Origin: Carnobacterium_B sp045617425
Lineage (GTDB): Bacteria > Bacillota > Bacilli > Lactobacillales > Carnobacteriaceae
Assembly (NCBI RefSeq): GCF_045617425.1
Contig: NZ_JAZLIO010000011.1
Span: 1-64,000 of the forward strand
Length of the DNA stretch: 64,000 bases
Reading direction: 5' to 3'
Positions 8,028 through 16,563 of the stretch are shown here, piece by piece; position 1 is the stretch's first letter, and each line of letters opens with the position of its first letter. The translations under genes were made by a program, and so were the position numbers. The notes beneath the pieces were generated by a model. It made no database searches, was not told the origin of the DNA, and was given only the letters and a program-made list of their open reading frames with translations.

Positions 8028-8522
8028 ATGAATAGGCTTGATGAAGAATATGAAAAGATCTATCCAAAAATATACGCATTCTTTTATGCTAAGACAGGAA
8101 ATCAGACGACTGCTCAAGATCTTTGCCAAGACACTTTTTATGAGGCGTGTAAAAATATAACCTCTTTTAATAGTCATTCTACCTTATCGACGTGGATATT
8201 TTCGATTGCAATTAACTTATTGAAAAAGTATTACCGCAAAAATAAGTACCAGCAGAGCTTAATGCAAAAACTCGCAATAATTCCAGAAACTGAAATTCAT
8301 TCACTAGAAGGATTGGCGGAAATCAATGAAGATACAAAAATACTTTTGCACCACATTTCGAAATTGGATGATGCTGCAAGAGAAATCGTGTTGCTGCGCA
8401 TATATGGAGAGCTGAGTTTTACAGAAATCGGATCATTGATAGGAAAATCAGAAAACTATGCGCGTGTGACCTTTCATCGATTGAAATTGAAGGTTCAAAA
8501 ACTAATGGAGGTGACATTATGA
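8028..8522 (+). CDS. ECF-type RNA polymerase sigma factor
   Basis: 164 residues. Region 2 is visible around residues 8-75 (A-Q-D-L-C-Q-D-T-F-Y-E-A-C, then L-S-T-W-I-F-S-I-A-I-N) and region 4 around 108-158 (A-A-R-E-I-V-L-L-R-I-Y-G-E-L-S-F-T-E-I-G, R-V-T-F-H-R-L-K). Region 3 is absent, as in extracytoplasmic-function sigma factors. The stop codon overlaps the anti-sigma start (ATGA). Such factors usually drive their own operon; tgtaacg at about 7969 is a possible -35 box, but I could not fit a -10 convincingly. The target regulon is unknown. Confidence 0.93.
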   Translation: MNRLDEEYEKIYPKIYAFFYAKTGNQTTAQDLCQDTFYEACKNITSFNSHSTLSTWIFSIAINLLKKYYRKNKYQQSLMQKLAIIPETEIHSLEGLAEINEDTKILLHHISKLDDAAREIVLLRIYGELSFTEIGSLIGKSENYARVTFHRLKLKVQKLMEVTL

Positions 8523-9073
8523 ACAAAGATTGTGCAATTTTGCAAGATCTTTTACCATTATACGAAGAAAAGTTATTGCATCCTGATACAGAAGACTTTA
8601 TCGAGGAGCATTTGAAAAGTTGCCAAGAATGTAGGCAAATTGCAAAAAAATCGCATATTCCTCTACCTCTACCTGCGGAAGTAAAACCAAGTGGGTCTTC
8701 CAAAAAGATGATCCGAAAAATAACCCTGCGGTTAACGACGGTCCAAATTTTCTTTGTGGCGATTGCATTTATGTTAGCGATGAGTACAACTGTTATGAAT
8801 GATAATGCAGGATTTATCCTGACCTATACTATTTTGGGGGCAGTTACGTATCTGTTTTACCGTTCGGTCCTAGTTGCCGTGTTGCTTGCAGGCGTGCCGA
8901 CTTTCATTTGGAACTGCCTGATATACATGACAGATTTGTTTGGTGACTTCCCCATTGGTAGTTTTACAGATGGGCTATCACTAGTCTTTTTTTCATTAAT
9001 CTTAAATTTGGTGTTTACTTTTATCGGAATTGCCATCGGCTTTTGTATTCTTAAACTAACGGAGGGAAATTAA
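8519..9073 (+). CDS. Zinc-finger anti-sigma factor, membrane protein
   Basis: 184 residues. The N-terminus carries an anti-sigma zinc-finger motif H-L-K-S-C-Q-E-C (residues about 30-37), which in this class binds the sigma factor. Four or five hydrophobic segments follow (about 68-90, 95-115, 116-130, 152-178). Its start overlaps the sigma stop, so production is coupled. The presumed role is to hold the ECF sigma factor at the membrane until an envelope signal arrives. The multi-span C-terminus, rather than a single helix, is compatible with direct sensing of a membrane stress; that is inference. Confidence 0.88.
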   Translation: MNKDCAILQDLLPLYEEKLLHPDTEDFIEEHLKSCQECRQIAKKSHIPLPLPAEVKPSGSSKKMIRKITLRLTTVQIFFVAIAFMLAMSTTVMNDNAGFILTYTILGAVTYLFYRSVLVAVLLAGVPTFIWNCLIYMTDLFGDFPIGSFTDGLSLVFFSLILNLVFTFIGIAIGFCILKLTEGN

Positions 9074-9075
9074 TT

Positions 9076-9759
9076 ATGAAAAAGAGACTAATCTACAGTG
9101 TGATTGCAATCTCATTAATTGCCATCGTAGTGTTTGCTTATATAAAAATGAACGGAAATCCCATTGAGAAAAATAAGTCAAAGGAGAGTCTGGAAGAGTT
9201 TTTAGAACAAACGTATCCGGAAATGGATTACAAAATCAAGCGGTCGGCAGAGTATGGCTGGGTCGATGGCACGTTTCGTTTTAATGTAGTCACAAAGGAT
9301 TCCATAGGAGTTGAATCCACCTATCCATTCGATGTTTCCGCTTACGAACCATATGAAGTTTTTAGCGATACGATTCACCTATCCAAAATAGATAAAGAGG
9401 CTTCAGAAAAATTAAATACGGAGGCAGAGCAGTATATCCTAGCGCTTCTAAAGGAAAAAGTTCCGGAAATCGATGGAGTCTCAACAGATGTAGAAGTTTA
9501 CGGCAATGTTGCTGAGGACTGGACGCCACAGTTGAAAACACCAAAGCCTATTCATATTATGATAGGACTTGAAAAAACTGATTTGACAAAAGAACAAATG
9601 CTGGAGCAAAGTAAGACAATCCAACAGCAATTGAATGATGAATCCATTGATTATTATATAGCTGAAATAGGTTATCACAACTTTGTAAATGGTGAAGAAA
9701 TTTATGATTATATTAGTTTTACGCCAGATCAAAAACTAACGATAGAGGATGTTAATTAA
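9076..9759 (+). CDS. YfjL-like exported protein of the ECF operon
   Basis: 227 residues beginning MKKRLIYSVIAISLIAIVV, an uncleaved signal anchor, and then a soluble extracellular domain with T-Y-P-E-M-D-Y-K-I-K-R-S-A-E-Y near residues 49-63. The layout recalls the YfjL-like proteins of Bacilli, whose function is unknown. Two bases separate it from the anti-sigma gene and ggaggg precedes its ATG, so it is the third gene of the sigma operon. It may be an effector or co-sensor of the envelope stress response; no catalytic motif is seen. Confidence 0.7.
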   Translation: MKKRLIYSVIAISLIAIVVFAYIKMNGNPIEKNKSKESLEEFLEQTYPEMDYKIKRSAEYGWVDGTFRFNVVTKDSIGVESTYPFDVSAYEPYEVFSDTIHLSKIDKEASEKLNTEAEQYILALLKEKVPEIDGVSTDVEVYGNVAEDWTPQLKTPKPIHIMIGLEKTDLTKEQMLEQSKTIQQQLNDESIDYYIAEIGYHNFVNGEEIYDYISFTPDQKLTIEDVN

Positions 9760-9879
9760 ATAGAAAAAAATAAAATCCCTGAGTCAAAAGGCATTTAGAA
9801 ATAAGATACTACTTCTAGTAAACGAATAAATTTAGTTAAAATATAGAATGAAGTATCGAAATAAATTAGAGGTGTATTT

Positions 9880-10080
9880 ATGTTTAATCAATACAAAGAG
9901 TTTACAGAAAAACACCCGTATACTCATGCTATATCAATAATGGTAATTACTAGTTTTATTGGTATTGCAGTAGAGTATCAAGTCAATAAAAAATTCAGCG
10001 GTGGAGGATTATATACTGCTATAGCACTTACTATAATTGAACTTTTAAGAGTCAAAAAAAGAATTAAATCAAAACAGTAA
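9880..10080 (+). CDS. Small membrane protein, hypothetical
   Basis: 66 residues with agaggtg before the ATG. One clear hydrophobic segment (about residues 17-33), a second weak one (about 44-58) and a basic tail R-V-K-K-R-I-K-S-K. It ends just before a strong bidirectional terminator. No family recognised. Confidence 0.55.
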   Translation: MFNQYKEFTEKHPYTHAISIMVITSFIGIAVEYQVNKKFSGGGLYTAIALTIIELLRVKKRIKSKQ

Positions 10081-10120
10081 TTGTTTAATTGTCATTTAAT
10101 TAGTATTGCCATAAATCCCT

Positions 10121-10173
10121 GCAATAAACAAAGAACCTCCTCTACAAATAAGAGGGGGTTCTTTGTTTATTGC
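10121..10173. terminator. Strong bidirectional terminator
   Basis: GCAATAAACAAAGAACC and its complement GGTTCTTTGTTTATTGC form a long stem, between convergent genes at 9880 (+) and 10200 (-). Confidence 0.9.
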
Positions 10174-10199
10174 TTTGAGAAAGGTAAAAATAAGTCGTT

Positions 10200-11411
10200 T
10201 TATTCCATATTGTAATTAACGCCTTCAGTGTAACTGTTGGATGCGTCCCATAGTAAAAATTCGTTTACGCCAGCATCGTGTAAAGCTTTTATTTGGTCTT
10301 CAACTTGTGCGGCACCATAATTTTGGTAATTTCCTGCACCTAAGTAAGAAGCTGTAAAATCTTGTATCCAAGGTCTGGATTGAGGGGGCGTATCTAATCC
10401 TGCTAAAAGGCTGTTTTCTACTTTCATATATTCAGCAACTAATTTATAGGGTTCTAAATCAGGTTTGCTGATACCAAAGTAAGAATTCCAGTGACTCGGA
10501 TAGATCATTGATGAAATAACATCAACATTTTCAGAAATCTTAGCAAAGTTTTGTCCAATACCAGGAGCTTCGGGAACTGTAGCTGCATAACCAAAAATGT
10601 CTACGGACACTTCAACGTCATATGGTTTTAATTCTTCGCGAGCGTATTCAACAAAATCAGTTACCGCTTCAACGCGTTGTTGAACATCATCTAATTCACT
10701 TGTTTCATAATCGCCGCGTGTATAGGTCAATGAATCACTCTCATTTTCGAAACCTTCTGGGAAACGAACATAGTCAAATTGGATTTCCTTGAATCCCATT
10801 TTAGCAGCTTGTTTAGCCACTTCAACGTTGTAGTCCCAAACTTCTTTAGAAAAAGGATTAACAAAAGCATCGCCATTTCCATTTTTCCAAACACTGCCAT
10901 CCGCTTTTTTGAAAGAAAGTTCTGGTTTAGCTTCAGCTAGTAAAGTGTCTTTAAAAACAACAACACGAGCGATAGGATAGACTTTATTTTCTTCTAATTG
11001 TTTCATCATTGCTGAGGAATCAGTCACAAACTCTTCAGTACTTTTTTGAACAATTTCATTTTCAGAGTTAAGATTCATTGTCATTTTCCCAACATCGTCT
11101 TTGACATCAATGACCATAGCATTTAGCCCACTGGTATTAACAAAATTAATCAATTCTTTCATTTTATCTGTTCCACCAGCAGAATAAGCTGTCACATAAA
11201 TTCCTTTTACGCCATTCTCAGGATATTCAATAGTGATGCCACTATCGTAAGCAAATTGTGAAGGAAACTCAGCGGGTGTGCTGAGGATTGGTTCTGAATT
11301 GATTTCTAGTAAAGTTGGTTCGGGATTTTCTTCAGCTGATACTGCAAGAGGAGCGAAACCGATGCTCGTTGTTGCTAGTAATCCAAGCCAAAATGATGCA
11401 CTTTTTTTCAT
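10200..11411 (-). CDS. Exported putative glycoside hydrolase (DUF4015 type)
   Basis: 403 residues with a signal peptide (MKKSASFWLGLLATTSIGF, cleavage near A-V-S-A-E-E). From about residue 68 it shows the putative glycoside hydrolase family PF13200: G-I-Y-V-T-A-Y-S-A-G-G near 70-80, V-I-D-V-K-D-D near 99-105, I-Q-F-D-Y-V-R-F-P near 211-219, S-S-M-I-Y-P-S-H-W near 301-309 and an F-L-L-W-D-A-S-N-S-Y end. The fold is a TIM barrel related to GH13-like enzymes; the substrate is unproven, probably a cell-surface glycan. Seven bases separate it from the deacetylase gene upstream, so both likely act on the envelope from one transcript. Confidence 0.88.
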   Translation of the reverse strand: MKKSASFWLGLLATTSIGFAPLAVSAEENPEPTLLEINSEPILSTPAEFPSQFAYDSGITIEYPENGVKGIYVTAYSAGGTDKMKELINFVNTSGLNAMVIDVKDDVGKMTMNLNSENEIVQKSTEEFVTDSSAMMKQLEENKVYPIARVVVFKDTLLAEAKPELSFKKADGSVWKNGNGDAFVNPFSKEVWDYNVEVAKQAAKMGFKEIQFDYVRFPEGFENESDSLTYTRGDYETSELDDVQQRVEAVTDFVEYAREELKPYDVEVSVDIFGYAATVPEAPGIGQNFAKISENVDVISSMIYPSHWNSYFGISKPDLEPYKLVAEYMKVENSLLAGLDTPPQSRPWIQDFTASYLGAGNYQNYGAAQVEDQIKALHDAGVNEFLLWDASNSYTEGVNYNME

Positions 11412-11417
11412 ATTTTT

Positions 11418-12275
11418 TTATTCCTCTCTTTCAGGTGATTCAATAAGATTAGGGTCAACTAAGGTAAACCCTTTTTCGATTAAACCTTCAGCAATGGAAA
11501 CAACCGCTTCATTCGTCCATGAACGATCATGCATCAATAAGTTTGCACCATTGTTTAAATATTCTGTGTTTAACATGATATCAGATAGGGATTCACTTGT
11601 TTGGTAATCTGCTTCCCAATCGTATCCATATGTCCAGTTCATTGAAACCATTCCTTCTTCAGCCATTACAGCATCAGATGTTTCAGTTGTTACACCATGA
11701 GGGGCGCGAAAAAAGTGTGGTTTTTCACCCGTTACTTCATAAATCAATTGATTGGTCTGTAAAATTTCTTCACGTTGTTTTTCTGGACTGATGGTACTTA
11801 AATTGGGATGTGTTTGAGTATGGTTTCCGATTTCAAATCCCATATCATAAATTTGTTTCAGCTTTGCCTTACCTTCATCTGATTCTATGTACATACCATT
11901 AACAAAGAAGATGGCAGGGGCATTGATTGCTTTCAATTGTTCAGCTATTTCTACGGCATGCTGATCAGGAGAATCATCAAAAGTTAAAAGAGCTACTTTT
12001 GGGTCAACAGCTTCATCTATTGGTTCTACAACTGAGGTAGTTGGATTGATATGGTATCGAAACGCTTCTTGTGTATCAGCTGGCTCCTCCATTGACTCTA
12101 TTGAACTTTGAGCTTCACTGCTTTCTTCACTTGTAGAAGATTCTTCCGTGCTACTTGATTGAGACTCACTTGTGTTTGAAGAAGTGGCTGAGCTTTCAGC
12201 TGCTGTATCAGCAGTTTGACATCCGCTTAAGATAAGGGCGCTCATAAGAGATACGCCTAATAAAATAGTTTTCAT
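11418..12275 (-). CDS. Polysaccharide deacetylase lipoprotein (NodB homology)
   Basis: 285 residues. The lipobox I-L-S-G-C places the mature protein as a lipoprotein from Cys19; a Ser/Glu/Thr-rich linker (about 20-70) spans the wall. The NodB domain follows with T-F-D-D-S-P (motif 1; Ser where Gly is usual), H-T-Q-T-H-P (motif 2, metal-binding His) and R-A-P-H-G (motif 3). This family removes N-acetyl groups from wall polymers such as peptidoglycan, which can give lysozyme resistance; the exact substrate is not visible. Part of the 12943-10200 envelope cluster. Confidence 0.92.
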   Translation of the reverse strand: MKTILLGVSLMSALILSGCQTADTAAESSATSSNTSESQSSSTEESSTSEESSEAQSSIESMEEPADTQEAFRYHINPTTSVVEPIDEAVDPKVALLTFDDSPDQHAVEIAEQLKAINAPAIFFVNGMYIESDEGKAKLKQIYDMGFEIGNHTQTHPNLSTISPEKQREEILQTNQLIYEVTGEKPHFFRAPHGVTTETSDAVMAEEGMVSMNWTYGYDWEADYQTSESLSDIMLNTEYLNNGANLLMHDRSWTNEAVVSIAEGLIEKGFTLVDPNLIESPEREE

Positions 12276-12301
12276 TTTTTAAAGACTCCTTTATGATGTG
12301 C

Positions 12302-12943
12302 TTATTTAGATGATTCGTTTAACTCGTTAAGAGAAGCTTTAGATTTAGCTTGAGCATCCTGCACAGCAATAAGCTGTTGATCAAGTTTAGCCAACAATGT
12401 TTTTATTTCAGCATCAGATTCGTTAATAGTTTCCATACCGGCAGTAAGGGTCTCATAGGTGGCATCTTCTTTGCCTAAATCTGAAAAGTATGTCTCCTGT
12501 TCGGCCAACACTGTTTCATAATGAGCAATGTATTCTTCTAAACTAGCGGTCAAATTTTCTATATTTGTAGATAATGCCGTTAGTTCTTCTTGTGGTAGTT
12601 TATCGCTTGTTTTTTCTTCTAAGAGAGCTTGTTCTTCTTTCATCGCCGAAACCGTTTCTTTTAGCTCGGAAAGGGTAGAGGAACGGGTCTCCACGTTTTC
12701 AAAAACAGCAGAAGTTTTATCTGCTAGAGTACTTAAAGAAGCGTCTTCAGAAAGCGTGCTTTCAAACGATCCCTGTAAGTTTCCTTCTTGTTCTGCAATG
12801 GCATTTAATTCTGTTACAATCTGTTCATTTTGAGTCTCGACAGATGTGGTGGATTCCAAGGCTTTTGCAACATCATCGTTGCCGCAAGCTGTTAAGAATA
12901 ATGAAACGGCAAATAAATTTGTTACTAAATATCTTTTTTTCAT
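12302..12943 (-). CDS. YkyA-like cell-wall-associated lipoprotein
   Basis: 213 residues starting MKKRYLVTN at 12943; AAGGAG lies 11 bases upstream, which favours this ATG over an upstream TTG. The lipobox F-L-T-A-C-G gives lipid attachment at Cys20. The mature part is long, helical and Glu/Ala/Ser-rich, predicted coiled coil nearly throughout, like the YkyA family (PF10368, putative cell-wall binding). First gene of the minus-strand envelope cluster, 26 bases before the deacetylase gene. Confidence 0.8.
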   Translation of the reverse strand: MKKRYLVTNLFAVSLFLTACGNDDVAKALESTTSVETQNEQIVTELNAIAEQEGNLQGSFESTLSEDASLSTLADKTSAVFENVETRSSTLSELKETVSAMKEEQALLEEKTSDKLPQEELTALSTNIENLTASLEEYIAHYETVLAEQETYFSDLGKEDATYETLTAGMETINESDAEIKTLLAKLDQQLIAVQDAQAKSKASLNELNESSK

Positions 12944-13193
12944 TGTACACAAAACTCCTTTTTTAATTTAGACAACATCAAATTAAAGAAAAAACAAACG
13001 AAAAAAGCACATTTTATCGTTTCTATTTAATCAATAACTCCTACCATTATAGCAAACGCTTCCCGCTTTCTAAAGCAATATGACCAGTTATTTAATATTA
13101 AAGAGGAAAAAAGAAAAAACTATCTCTTAGGTATAGAATCATGTAAAATAGATAAGTAAGTGAAAACCAGAATGAGATAAAGAGAGGGCTAAT

Positions 13194-13655
13194 ATGTTTA
13201 TATATTATATCTTGGCAGCCATAATAGTGGCCGTTGATCAGTTCACTAAATTTCTAACCGTGCAACATATTGACTTATATGAAATTGTAGAAGTTATTCC
13301 AAATGTCTTATCATGGATGTATATTCAAAATGACGGAGCTGCTTGGAGCATTTTAGAAGGCCAAATGTGGTTCTTTTATATTATAACGGTTATAGTAATT
13401 GGCGTTGTTATTTATTATTTGCAAAAATATGGCGAAAACAGTCGATTATTTTCAGTTGCTTTAGCACTTATTTTAGCTGGTTCAATAGGAAATTTTATTG
13501 ATCGTATTCGATTTGAATATGTTATTGACATGGTTCGTTTGGAAGTTATAAATTTTCCGATTTTTAACGTAGCCGATATGTCTTTAAGTATTGGAGTATT
13601 CTTAATGATTATTTTTGTTTTCATAGACGAAAGAAATGAAAAAAAGAAACACTAA
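13194..13655 (+). CDS. lspA: Lipoprotein signal peptidase (signal peptidase II)
   Basis: 153 residues with four membrane segments. The family hallmarks are V-D-Q-F-T-K near residues 14-19, I-Q-N-D-G-A-A-W-S near 43-51 (usually N-x-G-A), the first catalytic Asp in G-N-F-I-D-R near 98-103, and the second in F-N-V-A-D-M-S-L-S near 124-132. It cleaves signal peptides of diacylated prolipoproteins in the membrane; the lipoproteins at 11418, 12302 and 33723 are likely clients. rluD follows after 46 bases, the usual Firmicutes order. Confidence 0.97.
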   Translation: MFIYYILAAIIVAVDQFTKFLTVQHIDLYEIVEVIPNVLSWMYIQNDGAAWSILEGQMWFFYIITVIVIGVVIYYLQKYGENSRLFSVALALILAGSIGNFIDRIRFEYVIDMVRLEVINFPIFNVADMSLSIGVFLMIIFVFIDERNEKKKH

Positions 13656-13701
13656 ACCACTAGTTAAAGATAAATTAAGGGTTTAAAGAAGGAGATCAAA
13701 C

Positions 13702-14607
13702 ATGTTACAAGAACATAATTTTATTATTAACGAAGAATCAGGTCGCTTAGATAAGGTCTTAACAGACTTATTGCCGTCTATTACACGTTCACACATCCAA
13801 CAATGGATCAAAGAAGGCAACGTTTCTGTCAATGGAGAAAAGTTGAAAGCCAATTACAAAGTACAACCAGGAGACGAGATTGCTATTATTGAACCAGAGC
13901 TTGTTTCTTTAGAAGTACTTGCAGAAGATATCCCAATCGAAATTGTTTATCAAGATGAAGATGTCGTAGTCGTGAATAAAGCACAGGGAATGGTTGTTCA
14001 TCCTTCTGCTGGTCATCAAACTGGAACATTAGTGAACGCATTGATGTACCATATCACTGATTTGTCTGGTATCAACGGAACGATACGTCCAGGAATCGTT
14101 CACCGTATCGATAAGGATACTTCAGGTTTGTTAATGGTTGCTAAAAATGATGCTGCGCATGAAAAATTAGCTGCGCAATTAAAAGACAAAACGTCTTTAA
14201 GAGAATACATTGCCTTAGTACATGGTGTGATCCCTCATGAAAAAGGAACGATTGATGCTCCACTTGGGCGTTCAAAACAAGACCGCAAAAAGCAAGATAT
14301 CATTGATGGTGGAAGAGCAGCTGTAACGCACTTTACCGTTCTTGAACGCTTTAAAGATTTTACATTGGTTTCATTGAAATTAGAAACGGGTAGAACACAT
14401 CAAATTCGGGTGCACATGAAATACATTGGTTATCCTTTAGCAGGAGATCCAATCTATGGACCAAGAAAAACATTAGAAGGTAAGGGACAATTTTTGCATG
14501 CAACGACATTAGGTTTTAAACACCCAACGTCTGGTGAATTTTTAACTTTTGAAGCACCTTTACCGAAATTATTTGAAGATACACTAAACAACTTAAGAAA
14601 TAGCTAA
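13702..14607 (+). CDS. rluD: RluA-family 23S rRNA pseudouridine synthase
   Basis: 301 residues. An N-terminal S4 RNA-binding domain (residues about 12-75: R-L-D-K-V-L-T-D-L-L-P) is joined to the pseudouridine synthase domain with the catalytic motif H-R-I-D-K-D-T-S-G-L (about 134-143) and R-T-H-Q-I-R-V-H (about 231-238). The gene between lspA and the pyr operon is generally called rluD or ylyB in Firmicutes. It isomerises uridines in 23S rRNA; the exact sites are inferred only. Confidence 0.93.
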   Translation: MLQEHNFIINEESGRLDKVLTDLLPSITRSHIQQWIKEGNVSVNGEKLKANYKVQPGDEIAIIEPELVSLEVLAEDIPIEIVYQDEDVVVVNKAQGMVVHPSAGHQTGTLVNALMYHITDLSGINGTIRPGIVHRIDKDTSGLLMVAKNDAAHEKLAAQLKDKTSLREYIALVHGVIPHEKGTIDAPLGRSKQDRKKQDIIDGGRAAVTHFTVLERFKDFTLVSLKLETGRTHQIRVHMKYIGYPLAGDPIYGPRKTLEGKGQFLHATTLGFKHPTSGEFLTFEAPLPKLFEDTLNNLRNS

Positions 14608-14670
14608 ATTTTTTGTTTGACTTTTTTAGAGACGTTCTATATAGTCATAAGTGACAGAAAAATAAACTTA

Positions 14671-14703
14671 TCCTTTAATCCTAGTCCTGTGAGACTAAGA
14701 AGG
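14671..14703 (+). promoter_or_regulatory. PyrR-binding loop, attenuator 1
   Basis: TCCTT..TAGTCCTGTGAGACTA..AAGGA matches the PyrR-binding RNA consensus (anti-antiterminator) in front of pyrR. With UMP bound, PyrR holds this loop and lets the terminator at 14757 form. Confidence 0.92.
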
Positions 14704-14756
14704 AGCATAATAAGAAAAGGTAAACGTGCCTTCTCTTATATTTACTCAACAGTAAT

Positions 14757-14796
14757 ATGCCCTCTTTGACCATTAAAGGTTAGGAGGGCATTTTTT
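14757..14796 (+). terminator. pyr attenuator terminator 1
   Basis: Stem ATGCCCTC/GAGGGCAT followed by TTTTTT, 54 bases after the PyrR loop and about 45 bases before pyrR. Confidence 0.92.
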
Positions 14797-14842
14797 ATTG
14801 GCCAATCCTATTAAAGCGATATGAAAAGTTGGAGGGGAAGAT

Positions 14843-15397
14843 ATGTCAATCAAATCAGAAGTAGAAGTAGTCGATCAAGCTGCTGTAAAACGTGCGTTGA
14901 CTCGAATCACTTATGAGATCATCGAAAGAAACAAAGGAATTGAAGATTTGGTTCTAGTTGGAATCAAAACGCGTGGCATTTACCTTGCAAGACGAATTGC
15001 TGAACGCATGAAACAATTAGAAAATGTGGAGATTCCTGTAGGTGAGTTAGACATTTCACTTTATAGAGATGACGTCCATGAAACGAACGGCAATAATGAA
15101 CCAACGATAAATGGATCAGATATTCCAGTTTCAATCGAAGGCAAGCAAGTCATTCTAGTTGATGACGTATTGTTTACTGGACGGACAATTCGGGCTGCGC
15201 TAGATGCACTGATGGACATCGGTCGCCCGAGTAAAATCTCTGTGGCTGTATTAGTTGATAGAGGGCACAGAGAATTGCCGATTCGTGCCGATTTTGTTGG
15301 GAAAAATATTCCAACTTCCTTAGAAGAACAAATTAAAGTTGGCGTTCAAGAACTGGATGGCGAAGATCATGTGCTCATCCAAAAAATAACTAAATAA
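14843..15397 (+). CDS. pyrR: Bifunctional pyr operon attenuator / uracil phosphoribosyltransferase
   Basis: 184 residues; PRPP-binding motif V-I-L-V-D-D-V-L-F-T-G-R-T at about residues 100-112. PyrR senses UMP/UTP against PRPP and binds the two leader loops in this operon (14671 and 15408) to promote termination; it has weak uracil phosphoribosyltransferase activity. First gene of the operon, with its own attenuator upstream and another before pyrB. Confidence 0.97.
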   Translation: MSIKSEVEVVDQAAVKRALTRITYEIIERNKGIEDLVLVGIKTRGIYLARRIAERMKQLENVEIPVGELDISLYRDDVHETNGNNEPTINGSDIPVSIEGKQVILVDDVLFTGRTIRAALDALMDIGRPSKISVAVLVDRGHRELPIRADFVGKNIPTSLEEQIKVGVQELDGEDHVLIQKITK

Positions 15398-15407
15398 AGC
15401 TAAGTGA

Positions 15408-15440
15408 AACTTTAAATTAGTCCCGTGAGACTAATAAGGT
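15408..15440 (+). promoter_or_regulatory. PyrR-binding loop, attenuator 2
   Basis: TTTAAATTAGTCCCGTGAGACTAATAAGGT region carries the CCGTGAGACT core of the PyrR loop, between pyrR and pyrB. The uracil permease gene often found here is absent. Confidence 0.9.
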
Positions 15441-15505
15441 CACTACTATAATTATACCCTGATTCCATACTGGAAGTGCTGTACAAGCAGAAGGGGAATT
15501 ATTCT

Positions 15506-15546
15506 AGAACCTAAAGTTCTTCACAAAACTTTAGGTTCTTTTTTTA
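15506..15546 (+). terminator. pyr attenuator terminator 2
   Basis: AGAACCTAAAGTT and AACTTTAGGTTCT form a perfect stem followed by seven T, 50 bases before pyrB. Confidence 0.92.
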
Positions 15547-15596
15547 TACAAATTTCTACTCCACTAGACTTTAAAAATGATAAGGAGGAAAAGACA

Positions 15597-16541
15597 ATGG
15601 AAAAAATTTCTGCAACAATTTCTTTAGACCATTTTGTCTCAGTAGAAGATCTAACAAATGAAGAGGTTCTAACGTTGATCCATCGGGCGTCGCAATTTAA
15701 AAAAGGGATCATCTCTGCTCAAGTATTAGAGCCACTTTACGCGGTGAATTTATTCTTTGAGAACAGTACGCGCACACACAAAAGTTTTGAAATGGCTGAA
15801 AAAAAATTGGGCATCGAAATCATTGACTTTGAACCTTCAACAAGCAGCATCAAAAAAGGAGAGAGCCTTTACGACACGGTATTAACTATGTCAGCACTTG
15901 GAACGGAAATTGCCGTTATTCGTGACAGTAAAGAAGCTTTTTATACGGAACTGATCAATAGCCCATCCATTAAATGCTCCATCATTAATGGTGGAGACGG
16001 AACAGGACAACACCCCAGCCAATGTTTACTGGATTTAATGACCATTTACGAAGAATACGGCCATTTTGATGGCTTAAAGATTGCTATCATTGGAGATTTA
16101 AAGCATTCTAGAGTCGCTAAATCAAATATGCACATGTTAAAACGACTAGGTGCAGAGGTTTTCTTCTCTGGTCCGACTGAATGGATAGATGATTCTTTTA
16201 AAGAGTACGGGCAATACGCGACAGTGGATGACCTTGTTTGTGAAGCCGACGTGATCATGCTCTTACGTGTACAGCATGAACGCCATGAATCTTATAATGA
16301 TGTATTGATCGCCAGCTATCTAGATCAATATGGCATTAACGAATTACGCGAAAAGAATATGAAGCCTTCCGCAATTTTGATGCATCCTGCACCAGTCAAC
16401 CGTGATGTGGAGTTACAAAGCTCACTGGTCGAGTGTGAGCGATCACGAATCGTAACTCAAATGTCGAATGGCGTTTACGCAAGAATGGCGATTTTAGAAG
16501 CCATCATAGCTGGAAGAGCGAACAGCAAAACACCTTTATAA
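15597..16541 (+). CDS. pyrB: Aspartate carbamoyltransferase, catalytic subunit
   Basis: 314 residues. Carbamoyl-phosphate site F-F-E-N-S-T-R-T (about residues 50-57), G-D-L-K-H-S-R-V-A-K-S-N (about 167-178) and the aspartate-side H-P-A-P-V-N-R (about 268-274). Catalyses carbamoyl phosphate + aspartate to carbamoylaspartate, the committed step of UMP synthesis. No regulatory subunit (pyrI) follows, as usual in Firmicutes. Confidence 0.98.
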   Translation: MEKISATISLDHFVSVEDLTNEEVLTLIHRASQFKKGIISAQVLEPLYAVNLFFENSTRTHKSFEMAEKKLGIEIIDFEPSTSSIKKGESLYDTVLTMSALGTEIAVIRDSKEAFYTELINSPSIKCSIINGGDGTGQHPSQCLLDLMTIYEEYGHFDGLKIAIIGDLKHSRVAKSNMHMLKRLGAEVFFSGPTEWIDDSFKEYGQYATVDDLVCEADVIMLLRVQHERHESYNDVLIASYLDQYGINELREKNMKPSAILMHPAPVNRDVELQSSLVECERSRIVTQMSNGVYARMAILEAIIAGRANSKTPL

Positions 16542-16563
16542 ATTTACCTCAGGAGATGAAGCC

